NCBI GenBank assembly: GCA_030524285.1
Contig: JAUNGQ010000001.1
Coordinates: 62,001 to 126,000 of the forward strand
DNA length: 64,000 nt
Direction: 5' to 3'
From: Eubacteriales bacterium
GTDB lineage: Bacteria > Bacillota > Clostridia > Oscillospirales > Butyricicoccaceae
Of the stretch, positions 33,618 to 41,809 are shown piece by piece. Each line of letters opens with the position of its first letter. Position 1 is the stretch's first letter. The notes below the pieces were generated by a model. It was not told where the DNA came from. It was given only the letters and a program-made list of their open reading frames with translations, and made no database searches. Both the position numbers and the translations under genes were made by a program.

Positions 33618-33998
33618 ATGAGTAAGAAAGAGAAAAAAAGACGGGAAGCGGATGGCATCTGGGTGAGCGATGAGCGCCGTATCACGGAGGAATGTAAGCA
33701 GGTTTATCCCACGATTTATAGGATGCAGCGCTTTGTTTTGGCAGTTACGGTTGTCGTCTGGATTGTGGAGCTGCTGACACCTACGGTATTTAATCGGGTC
33801 ATTCCAAGCTATGGCTCTTGGGGCGGAACCTATGAAAATGTTATGCTGGTTTTGGCGTTGGTCATGCTGGTTATTTATATTATTTCCAACTATTTCTGGC
33901 AAAAGAAAATGGAACGGTTCCGTGAGAAATATGAGCTTCAGAAATATAAGCAGAAGCAGGAAGCAGCCAAGCGCAAAAGAGAAGAAAAGAAAAATTAA
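33618..33998 (+). CDS. Small two-span membrane protein, unknown
   Basis: 126 residues: very basic N terminus (SKKEKKRREADG), two membrane segments (about 44-62 and 80-102) and a long basic C-terminal helix (KMERFREKYELQKYKQKQE...KREEKKN). Both ends are probably cytoplasmic. ATG at 33618 is chosen because the hydrophilic start fits and AGGAAGAGAG lies upstream; earlier in-frame ATGs at 33531 and 33573 would run through the dispersed repeat. No family recognised. Confidence 0.6.
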   Translation: MSKKEKKRREADGIWVSDERRITEECKQVYPTIYRMQRFVLAVTVVVWIVELLTPTVFNRVIPSYGSWGGTYENVMLVLALVMLVIYIISNYFWQKKMERFREKYELQKYKQKQEAAKRKREEKKN

Positions 33999-34012
33999 AA
34001 AGAATATGTCAA

Positions 34013-34048
34013 AAGCCCCCTTGCGTCCAGACCACGGATAGGGGGCTT
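34013..34048. other. Hairpin AAGCCCCCT/AGGGGGCTT after the two-span protein gene
   Basis: AAAGCCCCCT (34012-34021) with AGGGGGCTT (34040-34048). The T-run lies on the minus strand, where no gene ends, so its terminator role is uncertain. Confidence 0.4.
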
Positions 34049-34079
34049 CGCTGACAGCTCCCTCGTCTGAGAGAGCCTG
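34046..34079. repeat. Dispersed repeat, right-arm fragment
   Basis: CTTCGCTGACAGCTCCCTCG then TCTGAGAGAGCC, nearly identical to the right arm of the 5224 and 5411 copies; the left arm is absent. Confidence 0.7.
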
Positions 34080-34102
34080 AAATCCTGTTATTTTATAAGC
34101 TG

Positions 34103-34131
34103 TATCCTGTCAGATGACGGGATATTTTTTC
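34103..34131 (+). terminator. Intrinsic terminator
   Basis: TATCCTGTC (34103-34111) / GACGGGATA (34116-34124), then TTTTTTC. Closes the 33618 transcription unit. Confidence 0.8.
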
Positions 34132-34194
34132 GCCTGATTGATGGCAGAAACCATGCGATATCATTTGTAAATCGTGGATTTTTCAACCTGTGAT

Positions 34195-34223
34195 TTGACG
34201 GAACGGAAGTTTTGCGCTATAAT
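34195..34223 (+). promoter_or_regulatory. Promoter of the divergent topoisomerase pair
   Basis: TTGACG (34195-34200), spacer 17, TATAAT (34218-34223). Confidence 0.8.
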
Positions 34224-34277
34224 ACCGAGTATTCGGGCAAAGAAGTCTTTGAAATGTATGATTTGGAGTAATTATAA

Positions 34278-36269
34278 ATGAAAAAAACGAATCAATACGG
34301 TAATGAGAGCATATCTGCGCTCAAGGGCGCTGACCGTGTCCGCAAGCGTCCGGGTGTTATTTTCGGCTCGGACGGTCTGGATGGATGCCAACATGCAGTA
34401 TTTGAAATCCTGTCCAACTCCATTGATGAAGCGCGTGAAGGCTATGGCAGTGAAATTGTTGTCACACGTTATGCAGACCATTCCATTGAGGTAGAGGATC
34501 ATGGCCGTGGTATTCCGATTGATTATAATGCAAACGAGAAGCGGTATAACTGGGAGCTGGTCTTCTGTGAGCTGTATGCCGGTGGCAAATATAAAACCAT
34601 GGACGGGGAAAATTATGAGTTCTCATTGGGCCTGAATGGCCTTGGCACGTGTGCAACGCAGTATTCCTCGGAATATATGGATGTTACGGTACGCCGTGAC
34701 GGAACCGAATATACCCTGCATTTTGAAAAGGGTGAAAATAAAACCGGAACCAAATCCGGATTTAAAAAGAAAAAGTATCCGCATAAGGATACGGGTACAA
34801 CAATCCGCTGGAAGCCGGATTTGGAGGTATTTACCGACATTGCCGTACCGGAATACTATTATCTGGATACGCTCAAGCGGCAGGCGGTTGTCAATCCGCA
34901 TTTGAAGTTTATTTTCCGCAATGAAACACCGGACGGCATGGTGGAAACGGAATTCTGCTATGAAAACGGTATTACAGATTATGTAGCTGAAATTGCTGAG
35001 GAGAAGAACCTGACCTCTATCCAGTCGTTGAGCGGCGAACGCAGCGGCAGGGATCGTTCGGATAAGCCGGAATACAGGGTGAAGCTGAATTGCTCCTTTT
35101 GCTTCTCCTCCAGCATTTCCCGTTTGGAATATTATCACAATTCGTCGTGGCTGGAATATGGCGGTTCGCCGGATAAGGCGGTGCGTTCTGCCTTTATTTC
35201 TGCAATTGATGCGTATTTGAAGCAGAATAACAAGTATAATAAGAATGAAAGCCGGATTTCCTTTCAGGATGTTTCCGACAGCCTGATTTTGGTAACAAAC
35301 TGTTTTTCCACATATACGTCGTATGAAAACCAGACCAAGAAGGCAATTACCAACAAATTCATTCAGGAAGCCATGACAGAATTTCTGCGTTCCGGTCTGG
35401 AAATTTATTTTATTGAAAATAAAGCGGAGGCAGATAAAATTGCAGAGCAGATTCTCATCAATAAGCGTTCGCGTGAGCAGGCGGAAAAGGCGCGTCTGAA
35501 TATCAAAAAGAAGCTGTCCGGCAATCTGGATTTGGCAAATCGCGTACAAAAGTTTGTAGACTGCCGCACCAGGGATGTCACCCGCCGAGAACTATATATT
35601 GTCGAGGGCGATTCTGCACTCGGTTCCTGTAAGCAGGGACGTGATTCGGAGTTTCAGGCAATCATGCCAATCCGCGGCAAGATTCTGAACTGTCTGAAGG
35701 CGGATTATGATAAGATTTTCAAGAGTGATGTCATTACAGACCTGTTGAAGGTTTTAGGCTGTGGCGTAGAGGTTCAGGCAAAGTCCAATAAGGAGTTATC
35801 TACGTTCTCACTGGAAAATCTACGCTGGAATAAGGTCATTATTTGTACCGATGCCGATGTCGATGGCTTCCAGATTCGTACTCTGATTTTAACTATGCTG
35901 TACCGGTTGACACCGACATTGATTGATGAGGGCTTTGTTTATATCGCGGAATCCCCGCTGTATGAAATTGAGTGTAAGGGCAAATCCTATTTTGCATTTG
36001 ACGAAAGCGAAAAGGCTACCATTCTCAAAAAGCTGGAAGGGAAAAAATATACCATCCAGCGATCCAAAGGACTGGGTGAGAATGAGGCGGATATGATGTG
36101 GGAAACCACAATGAATCCGGAAACACGCCGCCTGATTCGTGTCATGCCGGAGGATATTGCGGCAACGGGTGAAATGTTTGATCTGCTGCTGGGTGAAAAC
36201 CTGTCCGGACGTAAGGAATATATCGCAGAAAATGGCTGGCAGTATCTGGAGTTTGCAGATATCTCATAA
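34278..36269 (+). CDS. Divergent type IIA topoisomerase subunit B (GyrB/ParE-like)
   Basis: 663 residues. GHKL ATPase with ILSNSIDEAREGYG and EDHGRGIPI, transducer domain, then TOPRIM with VEGDSALGSCKQGRD (Glu443, Asp445), PIRGKILN and TDADVDGFQIRTL (Asp525, Asp527, Asp529), and QRSKGLGENEADMMWETTMNPETRRL. All catalytic residues are present, but several near-invariant neighbours differ from gyrase (EGDSAGGS is EGDSALGS; VDGSHIRT is VDGFQIRT). Paired with an equally divergent A subunit 275 bases downstream, it probably forms a second enzyme beside the housekeeping gyrase, which is not in the window. Decatenation versus supercoiling cannot be told. Confidence 0.9.
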   Translation: MKKTNQYGNESISALKGADRVRKRPGVIFGSDGLDGCQHAVFEILSNSIDEAREGYGSEIVVTRYADHSIEVEDHGRGIPIDYNANEKRYNWELVFCELYAGGKYKTMDGENYEFSLGLNGLGTCATQYSSEYMDVTVRRDGTEYTLHFEKGENKTGTKSGFKKKKYPHKDTGTTIRWKPDLEVFTDIAVPEYYYLDTLKRQAVVNPHLKFIFRNETPDGMVETEFCYENGITDYVAEIAEEKNLTSIQSLSGERSGRDRSDKPEYRVKLNCSFCFSSSISRLEYYHNSSWLEYGGSPDKAVRSAFISAIDAYLKQNNKYNKNESRISFQDVSDSLILVTNCFSTYTSYENQTKKAITNKFIQEAMTEFLRSGLEIYFIENKAEADKIAEQILINKRSREQAEKARLNIKKKLSGNLDLANRVQKFVDCRTRDVTRRELYIVEGDSALGSCKQGRDSEFQAIMPIRGKILNCLKADYDKIFKSDVITDLLKVLGCGVEVQAKSNKELSTFSLENLRWNKVIICTDADVDGFQIRTLILTMLYRLTPTLIDEGFVYIAESPLYEIECKGKSYFAFDESEKATILKKLEGKKYTIQRSKGLGENEADMMWETTMNPETRRLIRVMPEDIAATGEMFDLLLGENLSGRKEYIAENGWQYLEFADIS

Positions 36270-36314
36270 GGGATCAGCCGATCTGTGTGTAAAAAGTCAA
36301 AGAGTTGTTCAAAA

Positions 36315-36492
36315 GCCTTCCTTAAAGAGAGGCTTCAGCTTGTCGAAAAAATACAGACTAGGCTCTGACGTGACTGAGGGAGTATGATCTCATTCGTTGC
36401 GTGTACACAGGTTGCAATTGATACAAGAATTGTCACGTTTCACTCCTTCCACCACCGCTTCGCGGCGGTCCCCCTCCCGCAAAGAGGGAGGC
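36315..36492. repeat. Dispersed repeat, full-length copy in inverse orientation between the topoisomerase genes
   Basis: From the right end, read on the minus strand: GCCTCCCTCTTTGCGGGAGG, inner hairpin ACCGC...GCGGT, GGAAGGAGT, and a core whose CAATTGATA..CATTCG order is the reverse complement of the 5411 core. The left end has GCCTTCCTTAAAGAGAGGC plus CGAAAAAATACAGACTAGG (36344-36362), a block also seen at 41354. Confidence 0.7.
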
Positions 36493-36544
36493 TTATACAT
36501 TACACCATATTATTTGATATTTTAAGGAAAGGTAGATTTCCTGC

Positions 36545-38758
36545 ATGGCAAAGAAAAAGAAGAAACAGGAGCCGGAGAAGGAATACCATCCGCTGGAACC
36601 GTCCCCACAGAGGATTACGGAAACGCTGCGGGAAAATTATATGCCGTATGCAATGAGTGTCATTGTATCGCGTGCCATTCCAGAGCTGGATGGTTTCAAG
36701 CCTTCCCATCGTAAGCTGCTGTATACAATGTATAAAATGGGTCTGATGGGTCAGACCCGCACCAAATCGGCGAATATTGTCGGTCAGACAATGAAGCTGA
36801 ATCCGCATGGCGATGGTGCAATTTATGAGACAATGGTGCGTTTGACCAGAGGCAATGAAGCCCTGTTGACACCCTTTGTCGATTCCAAGGGCAACTTTGG
36901 CAAGGTATATTCCCGTGACATGGCATATGCTGCATCACGTTATACCGAAGCCAAGCTGGACAAAATCTGTGCCGAGCTGTTCCGCGAGATTGACAATGAT
37001 GCCGTTGATTTTGTAGATAACTATGACGGTGAATTAAAAGAGCCGACATTGCTGCCAACAACGTTTCCGAACATTCTGGTTTCTGCCAATACCGGCATTG
37101 CAGTCGGCATGGCAAGTAATTTCTGCGGCTTTAATCTGGAAGAGGTGTGCCGGACAACCATTGCCTATATGGAAGATAACAACTGTGATCTGATGGCAAC
37201 TCTGCCGGCACCGGATTTCCCAACGGGCGGTGAAATCATTCTGGACCGTGCCCAGATGCAGAAGATATATGACACCGGACGCGGTTCCTTTAAAATCCGT
37301 TCCAAATGGCAGTATATAAAAAAGGAAAATCTGATTGAAATTTATCAGATTCCCTATACCACAACCATTGAAGCGATTATTGATAAAATTGCAGATTTGG
37401 TCAAAGGCGGCAAAATTCGTGAAATTTCTGATATCCGCGATGAAAGTGATCTGTCCGGTCTGAAAATTGCCATTGATTTAAAGCGCGGTACGGATCCGGA
37501 TAAGCTGATGGATCGCCTGATGCAGATGACACCGTTGATGGACAGCTGTTCCTGTAATTTCAATGTATTGATTAACGGTATGCCAAAGGTACTGGGCGTC
37601 CGTGGCATTTTAGAGGAATGGACGAAATGGCGGATGGAGTGCAAACGCCGTACCATCCGGTATGATCTGGCAAAGAAAAAGGAAAAGCTGCATCTGCTGC
37701 TCGGTCTGAAAACAATTCTGCTGGATATCGACAAGGCAATCCATATTATTCGCCATACCGAAAAGGATGCAGATGTTGTGCCAAACCTGATGGAAGGCTT
37801 TGGCATTGACCAGCCGCAGGCAGAATACATTGCGGAAATTAAGCTGCGCCATATCAATAAGGAATATATTTTGAAGCGCATCGAGGAAACCGATGGACTG
37901 GAAAAGGAAATTGCCCGTCTGGAGGGTATCCTGAAAAGTGATGCCAAAGTACGCAGGCTATTGATCCGCGAGTTGGAAACGATCATCAAAAAATACCCGT
38001 CTCCCAGGCGGTCTGATATTTTGGAAGCAGACAAGCTGGAACGCTTTGAAGAAGAGGACCATATTGAAGATTATCCGGTGCATTTATTTGTATCCAGGGA
38101 AGGCTATTTTAAGAAGATTACCGCACAATCCTTGCGTGGCGGCTCAGACCAGAAGTTCAAAGAAGGCGATGGTCTGCTGCAAACGCTGGATTCCAGCAAC
38201 AAACAGGAAATTATCTTCCTGACGGACAGGCAGCAGGCATATAAAGCGCATCTGTATGATTTTGATGATACCAAGGCAAGTGCGCTGGGCGATTATCTGC
38301 CATCCAAGCTTTCTATGGATGAAGACGAGCATGTTGTCTTTATGCTGTTGCCGGGAGATTATACCGGAAGCATGGTTGTATTGTTTGAAAACGGCAAGGC
38401 AGCACGTTTTGAGCTGGCAGGCTTTGCAACCAAGACAAACCGCCGCCGACTGACCGGTGCATATTCTGATCGTTCTCCGGCTAAGGCATTTTTTCATATT
38501 ATACAAGAGCATGATATCACTGTTTTTGCAACAAATGGACGTGCGTTGACGGTCAATACTGCTATTATCCCTGCAAAATCGACGCGAACAACAGTTGGCG
38601 TACAGGTCATGGTGCTGCGCGGCGCACATACTGTGACACATGCCTGCTATGCTATGGAAATGTCGTTTGCACAGCCAAAACGATATGTTTCTCATTCGAT
38701 TCCATCCATCGGCGCCCTGCTGAAGGATGAGGATAAGGGTCAGATGAGCCTGCTGTAA
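36545..38758 (+). CDS. Divergent type IIA topoisomerase subunit A (GyrA/ParC-like)
   Basis: 737 residues, shorter than typical GyrA. Lysine-rich start (AKKKKKQEPEKEY), then YMPYAMSVIVSRAIPELDGFKPSHRKLLYTM, HPHGDGAIYETMVRL-type quinolone region (NPHGDGAIYE) and catalytic Tyr133 in AASRYTEAKL. The coiled-coil arm and a reduced C-terminal beta-propeller (from about 500) follow; no clear GyrA-box (QRRGGKG) is visible, which argues for a topoisomerase IV-like, non-supercoiling role. Partner of the B subunit upstream; a dispersed repeat lies between them, so they are likely on one mRNA. Confidence 0.9.
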   Translation: MAKKKKKQEPEKEYHPLEPSPQRITETLRENYMPYAMSVIVSRAIPELDGFKPSHRKLLYTMYKMGLMGQTRTKSANIVGQTMKLNPHGDGAIYETMVRLTRGNEALLTPFVDSKGNFGKVYSRDMAYAASRYTEAKLDKICAELFREIDNDAVDFVDNYDGELKEPTLLPTTFPNILVSANTGIAVGMASNFCGFNLEEVCRTTIAYMEDNNCDLMATLPAPDFPTGGEIILDRAQMQKIYDTGRGSFKIRSKWQYIKKENLIEIYQIPYTTTIEAIIDKIADLVKGGKIREISDIRDESDLSGLKIAIDLKRGTDPDKLMDRLMQMTPLMDSCSCNFNVLINGMPKVLGVRGILEEWTKWRMECKRRTIRYDLAKKKEKLHLLLGLKTILLDIDKAIHIIRHTEKDADVVPNLMEGFGIDQPQAEYIAEIKLRHINKEYILKRIEETDGLEKEIARLEGILKSDAKVRRLLIRELETIIKKYPSPRRSDILEADKLERFEEEDHIEDYPVHLFVSREGYFKKITAQSLRGGSDQKFKEGDGLLQTLDSSNKQEIIFLTDRQQAYKAHLYDFDDTKASALGDYLPSKLSMDEDEHVVFMLLPGDYTGSMVVLFENGKAARFELAGFATKTNRRRLTGAYSDRSPAKAFFHIIQEHDITVFATNGRALTVNTAIIPAKSTRTTVGVQVMVLRGAHTVTHACYAMEMSFAQPKRYVSHSIPSIGALLKDEDKGQMSLL

Positions 38759-38831
38759 AAGGCATTGATGAAAAAAGTATACGGATCCTGCAAATAGAGA
38801 TTTGCAACGATCATTTCTGGCTGATTCCACA

Positions 38832-38874
38832 GAGAAGCCCTCGAGAGTGACAGGACGCAAGGGGGCTTTTCTCA
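38832..38874 (+). terminator. Terminator of the topoisomerase pair
   Basis: GAGAAGCCCTC (from 38832) / GGGGGCTTTTCTC (to 38873); imperfect, T-rich on the descending arm. Confidence 0.6.
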
Positions 38875-38897
38875 TATTCTTTCATATAGCACAATGG

Positions 38898-38929
38898 ATA
38901 AGTCTGTCATAAACTGACAGGCTTTTTTC
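38898..38929 (+). terminator. Second terminator-like hairpin upstream of dpaA
   Basis: AAGTCTGTCA / TGACAGGCTT with loop TAAAC, then TTTTC. Confidence 0.6.
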
Positions 38930-38982
38930 TGTGTCAATCCGTTCGCTTCCGCATAGAATGGAGCAGTGAAGGGGGAAGGGCA

Positions 38983-39849
38983 ATGAGACACACGTTGACC
39001 TTTGCACTGGCAGGCGGCGATGTGCGGCAGGTCTGTCTTGGAGAGCTGCTGGCAGCAGACGGTGCAAAAGTACAGACAGTTGGATTGGAACGGCATAACA
39101 GGAAGCTTCCGGCATGCAGCAATTATCGAGAGTTGTTTGCAGAAGCAGATGTGATTCTGTTTCCTATGCCGGTGATGGGAACCCGCGGCAGACTCAATGC
39201 ACCGCTTGCCAATGCACCGTATAAACTCACAGACTTGTTGGATGCCATTCCTGCACAAAAAACAATTTACGGTGGAGCTGTACCCAAAATGGTGCATGAA
39301 ATGGCTGCACGACGGGGCATTCAGGTTTCCGATTATTTACAGCGGGAGGAGCTTGCGCTGCTCAATGCGATTCCGACAGCAGAGGGTGCAATACAGATTG
39401 CGATGGAAGAGCTACCCGTCACAATCCATGACCTGCCGGTTTTGATTCTTGGTGCGGGCAGAATTGGCTCGGCGCTGGCGCCGCGTCTGCGCGGACTGGG
39501 GGCAAAGGTTACCATATCCGCACGAAAATATGAGGACTTTGCCCGGATTCAAAGTGCAGGTTATCCATGGCTGGATACACGGAAGCTGGAAGGAGAGCTG
39601 CATCGTTTTCCGTTAATCATCAATACGATACCGTTTACAGTTCTGACGCGGAGTATCCTTTCGGACTGTGCAGAGGATACGCTTGTGATTGATCTTGCAT
39701 CCGGAAAAGGCGGCGTAGCAGAGGATGCCGAGGAGCTTTGCCGGGTTATTCATGCGCTGAGCCTGCCGGGAAAGACAGCTCCCAAAACTGCAGCGAAAGC
39801 GATTTATACTACAGTTTGTCATATGCTCGAAGAGGAGGGTCTGCTATGA
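38983..39849 (+). CDS. dpaA: Dipicolinate synthase subunit A
   Basis: With DpaB oxidises dihydrodipicolinate to dipicolinic acid, which the mother cell supplies to the forespore core. 288 residues: N-terminal domain (LTFALAGGDVRQVCLGELLA; PMPVMGTRGRLNAP) and C-terminal NAD(P)-binding Rossmann domain (VLILGAGRIGSALAPRLRGLG, about 149-170), ending in NTIPFTVL and IDLASGKGG. Expression should be late sporulation (sigma-K in Bacillus), but I see no convincing sigma-K promoter in the short leader; GCATAGAAT at about 38957 is only suggestive. Overlaps dpaB by ATGA. Confidence 0.93.
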   Translation: MRHTLTFALAGGDVRQVCLGELLAADGAKVQTVGLERHNRKLPACSNYRELFAEADVILFPMPVMGTRGRLNAPLANAPYKLTDLLDAIPAQKTIYGGAVPKMVHEMAARRGIQVSDYLQREELALLNAIPTAEGAIQIAMEELPVTIHDLPVLILGAGRIGSALAPRLRGLGAKVTISARKYEDFARIQSAGYPWLDTRKLEGELHRFPLIINTIPFTVLTRSILSDCAEDTLVIDLASGKGGVAEDAEELCRVIHALSLPGKTAPKTAAKAIYTTVCHMLEEEGLL

Positions 39850-40415
39850 GTTTGACAGCAGGATTCGCCATGTGCGGGTCCTTTTGCACAATAGAACGTG
39901 TGCTGGCGGTTATGGAACGCATGGCACAGGATGGCTGGAATCTGATTCCGATTGTATCAGAACCGATTTTCACACAGGATACACGGTTTGGCGCGGCCAA
40001 AGATACACTGGATCATATTGAACATATCTGTGGGCGAAAGCCAATGCATACCCTGCAGGATGTAGAGCCGATTGGCCCAAAGAAAATGATGGATGTATTG
40101 ATTATTGCCCCCTGTACGGGAAGCACGCTTGCACGGCTGGCAAACGGACTCAGTGATAATCCGGTTTCCCTTGCTGCGAAATCACAGCTGCGTGTGGAAC
40201 GTCCGGTTGTGCTGGCAGTTTCCAGCAACGATGCGCTCGCAGCATCCGCGCCGAATATTGCCGCATTGCTCAACCGCAAGCATTATTATTTTGTTTCCAT
40301 GCGGCAGGATGCACCGCATACCAAGCCGCGTTCTCTTGTGGCTGTTATGGAAAATATACCGGAAACAGCCAAGGCTGCTGTTGAGGGAAAGCAGCTCCAG
40401 CCGATTTTTTTGTAA
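39846..40415 (+). CDS. dpaB: Dipicolinate synthase subunit B (flavoprotein)
   Basis: 189 residues of the flavoprotein (phosphopantothenoylcysteine decarboxylase-like) fold: GFAMCGSFCTIERVL, the middle LIIAPCTGSTLARLANGLSD and RPVVLAVSSNDAL. Starts inside the dpaA stop codon. The pair is normally followed by asd/dapG/dapA in Bacillus; here it ends at a terminator instead. Confidence 0.95.
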   Translation: MSLTAGFAMCGSFCTIERVLAVMERMAQDGWNLIPIVSEPIFTQDTRFGAAKDTLDHIEHICGRKPMHTLQDVEPIGPKKMMDVLIIAPCTGSTLARLANGLSDNPVSLAAKSQLRVERPVVLAVSSNDALAASAPNIAALLNRKHYYFVSMRQDAPHTKPRSLVAVMENIPETAKAAVEGKQLQPIFL

Positions 40416-40426
40416 TGGGGGATTAT

Positions 40427-40459
40427 AAACGCTCTGCCACGTGGACAGAGCGTTTTTTC
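40427..40459 (+). terminator. Intrinsic terminator of dpaAB
   Basis: AAACGCTCTG (40427-40436) / CAGAGCGTTT (40446-40455), then TTT. Confidence 0.92.
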
Positions 40460-40488
40460 TTGCATTTCCCCGTATTGTACGATATGAT
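40460..40488 (+). promoter_or_regulatory. Promoter of the TIM-barrel isomerase gene
   Basis: TTGCAT (40460-40465), spacer 17, TATGAT (40483-40488). It begins within the T-tract of the preceding terminator. Confidence 0.65.
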
Positions 40489-40544
40489 AATCATGAGAGA
40501 AGCTTGTAGGATGCAAAAAAATAAAATTGTTAGGAGAGAGTATC

Positions 40545-41333
40545 ATGGGATTACAAAAATGTGCTTGTATTGACACACTGTACACAGAGCTGCCATGGTT
40601 GGAACGCTTTCAGGCAGCAAAGGATGACGGCTTTGCCGCAGTAGAGTTCTGGGACTGGCGTATCCGTGATCTGGACGCAACCCGTGAAGCAGCGCAAAAG
40701 GCAGGTATTGTCATATCCGGCTTCAATGGTGATGCGGATTATTCCCTCGTAGACCCAATGCATAAGCAATCGTATCTGGATTATCTGAAGCAGTCCATTG
40801 CAGCGGCAAAGCAGGTTGGTGCGAAAAGTGTTACCATTCATTCCAATGCGCTGGGTGACGGTGGTATTGTCGTCAATCATTACGATGAACTGTCGGATAC
40901 CGTCAAGCTGTGTTCCATGTATGATACACTGTTGGCATGTGTTAAGCTGGCGGAGAAAGAGGAAATCAACCTGAATCTGGAAGCGCTGAATATTACGACA
41001 GACCATGTAGGAAACTTTTTGAAAAATACGCAGATGAGTGCAGAAATCTGCCGTTTGATTGGTTCCCCGCGCTTGAAGGTATTATATGATGTATATCACA
41101 TGCAGCTGAACGAGGGCTGTATCTGTGATACGATTTCCAGTTTTGCAGATCAGTTTGGACATATCCATGTAGCAGATGCACCGGGACGCCATGAACCGGG
41201 TACTGGCGAAATCAATTATAAAACAGTGATTCGACATCTGGAGGCGTGCGGCTACACCGGCTATGTCGGCTATGAGCTGTTCCCGCAGACAGATACTGCT
41301 ACTGCTGTTCAGGCAATCATGGAAAACGCATAA
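40545..41333 (+). CDS. Hydroxypyruvate isomerase-like sugar isomerase/epimerase
   Basis: 262 residues of the xylose isomerase-like TIM-barrel family (AP endonuclease 2 fold). Metal-site residues are carried by AVEFWDWR, LNLEALN, VLYDVYHMQLNEG, FGHIHVADAPGRHEPGTGEINY and GYVGYELFP, the set seen in Hyi/OtnI-type isomerases. Start ATG at 40545 with AGGAGAG before it. The sugar substrate is unknown and there is no sugar operon around it. Ends at a repeat whose last hairpin is a terminator. Confidence 0.85.
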   Translation: MGLQKCACIDTLYTELPWLERFQAAKDDGFAAVEFWDWRIRDLDATREAAQKAGIVISGFNGDADYSLVDPMHKQSYLDYLKQSIAAAKQVGAKSVTIHSNALGDGGIVVNHYDELSDTVKLCSMYDTLLACVKLAEKEEINLNLEALNITTDHVGNFLKNTQMSAEICRLIGSPRLKVLYDVYHMQLNEGCICDTISSFADQFGHIHVADAPGRHEPGTGEINYKTVIRHLEACGYTGYVGYELFPQTDTATAVQAIMENA

Positions 41334-41350
41334 AAACGTGATCGGTTTCT

Positions 41351-41447
41351 TGCCGAAAAAATACGGACTAGGCTCCCTCTTAGAGGGTCTTGTACTGCTG
41401 AGTGCATGAGTGTATTCCTCTATCAGGCTCCCTCGAAGCGGGAGCCT
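41351..41447. repeat. Dispersed repeat copy whose right end acts as terminator
   Basis: Begins with the block CGAAAAAATACGGACTAGG (41354-41372) shared with 36344, continues GGCTCCCTCTTAGAGGG, and closes with AGGCTCCC-TCGAAGC-GGGAGCCT (41425-41447) followed by TTTT. Confidence 0.7.
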
Positions 41448-41452
41448 TTTTA
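41425..41452 (+). terminator. Intrinsic terminator of the isomerase gene
   Basis: AGGCTCCC (41425-41432) / GGGAGCCT (41440-41447), then TTTTAT. Part of the repeat above; it lies at the 3' end of the convergent acylphosphatase gene. Confidence 0.8.
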
Positions 41453-41719
41453 TGTGCTTTTAATCCAAAATCGGCTTTCCTCCGATAGTTCGATCTCCTC
41501 TGCTTGAAGAATGGTATACCGGATACCGGGCAGGCGGTGCAAATATTCCAAAAGGCTGTCGATGTTATATTGCTCGCCCTGTAGCTCCAACTCTACATCG
41601 CCGTTGTTCAGATTACGTATCCAGCCGGTTACCTGAAACTGCTGTGCCGCGTATTTTGCGCGGTAGCGCAGGCCGACACCCTGTACACGGCCGGATAAGA
41701 TTAGATTCCATCGAGTCAT
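41450..41719 (-). CDS. Acylphosphatase
   Basis: 89 residues; hydrolyses carboxyl-phosphate bonds. Has the signature GRVQGVGLRYR with the phosphate-binding Arg, and WIRNLNNGDVELELQG with the catalytic Asn. The canonical Phe before Arg (GVGFR) is Leu here. Lies 90 bases after pgi on the same strand but behind a strong terminator, so expression may need its own promoter. Confidence 0.92.
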   Translation of the reverse strand: MTRWNLILSGRVQGVGLRYRAKYAAQQFQVTGWIRNLNNGDVELELQGEQYNIDSLLEYLHRLPGIRYTILQAEEIELSEESRFWIKST

Positions 41720-41760
41720 GATGATTCACCTCTTTTTTCGTATAAACGAAGTCTTTTGAT

Positions 41761-41789
41761 AAAAAACAGCCCGCCAAACGGCGGGCTGT
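41761..41789 (-). terminator. Intrinsic terminator of pgi
   Basis: On the minus strand ACAGCCCGCC / GGCGGGCTGT (plus 41789-41780 and 41775-41766), loop GTTT, then TTTTT. Confidence 0.92.
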
Positions 41790-41809
41790 GACGATATTCG
41801 GATTGGAAC

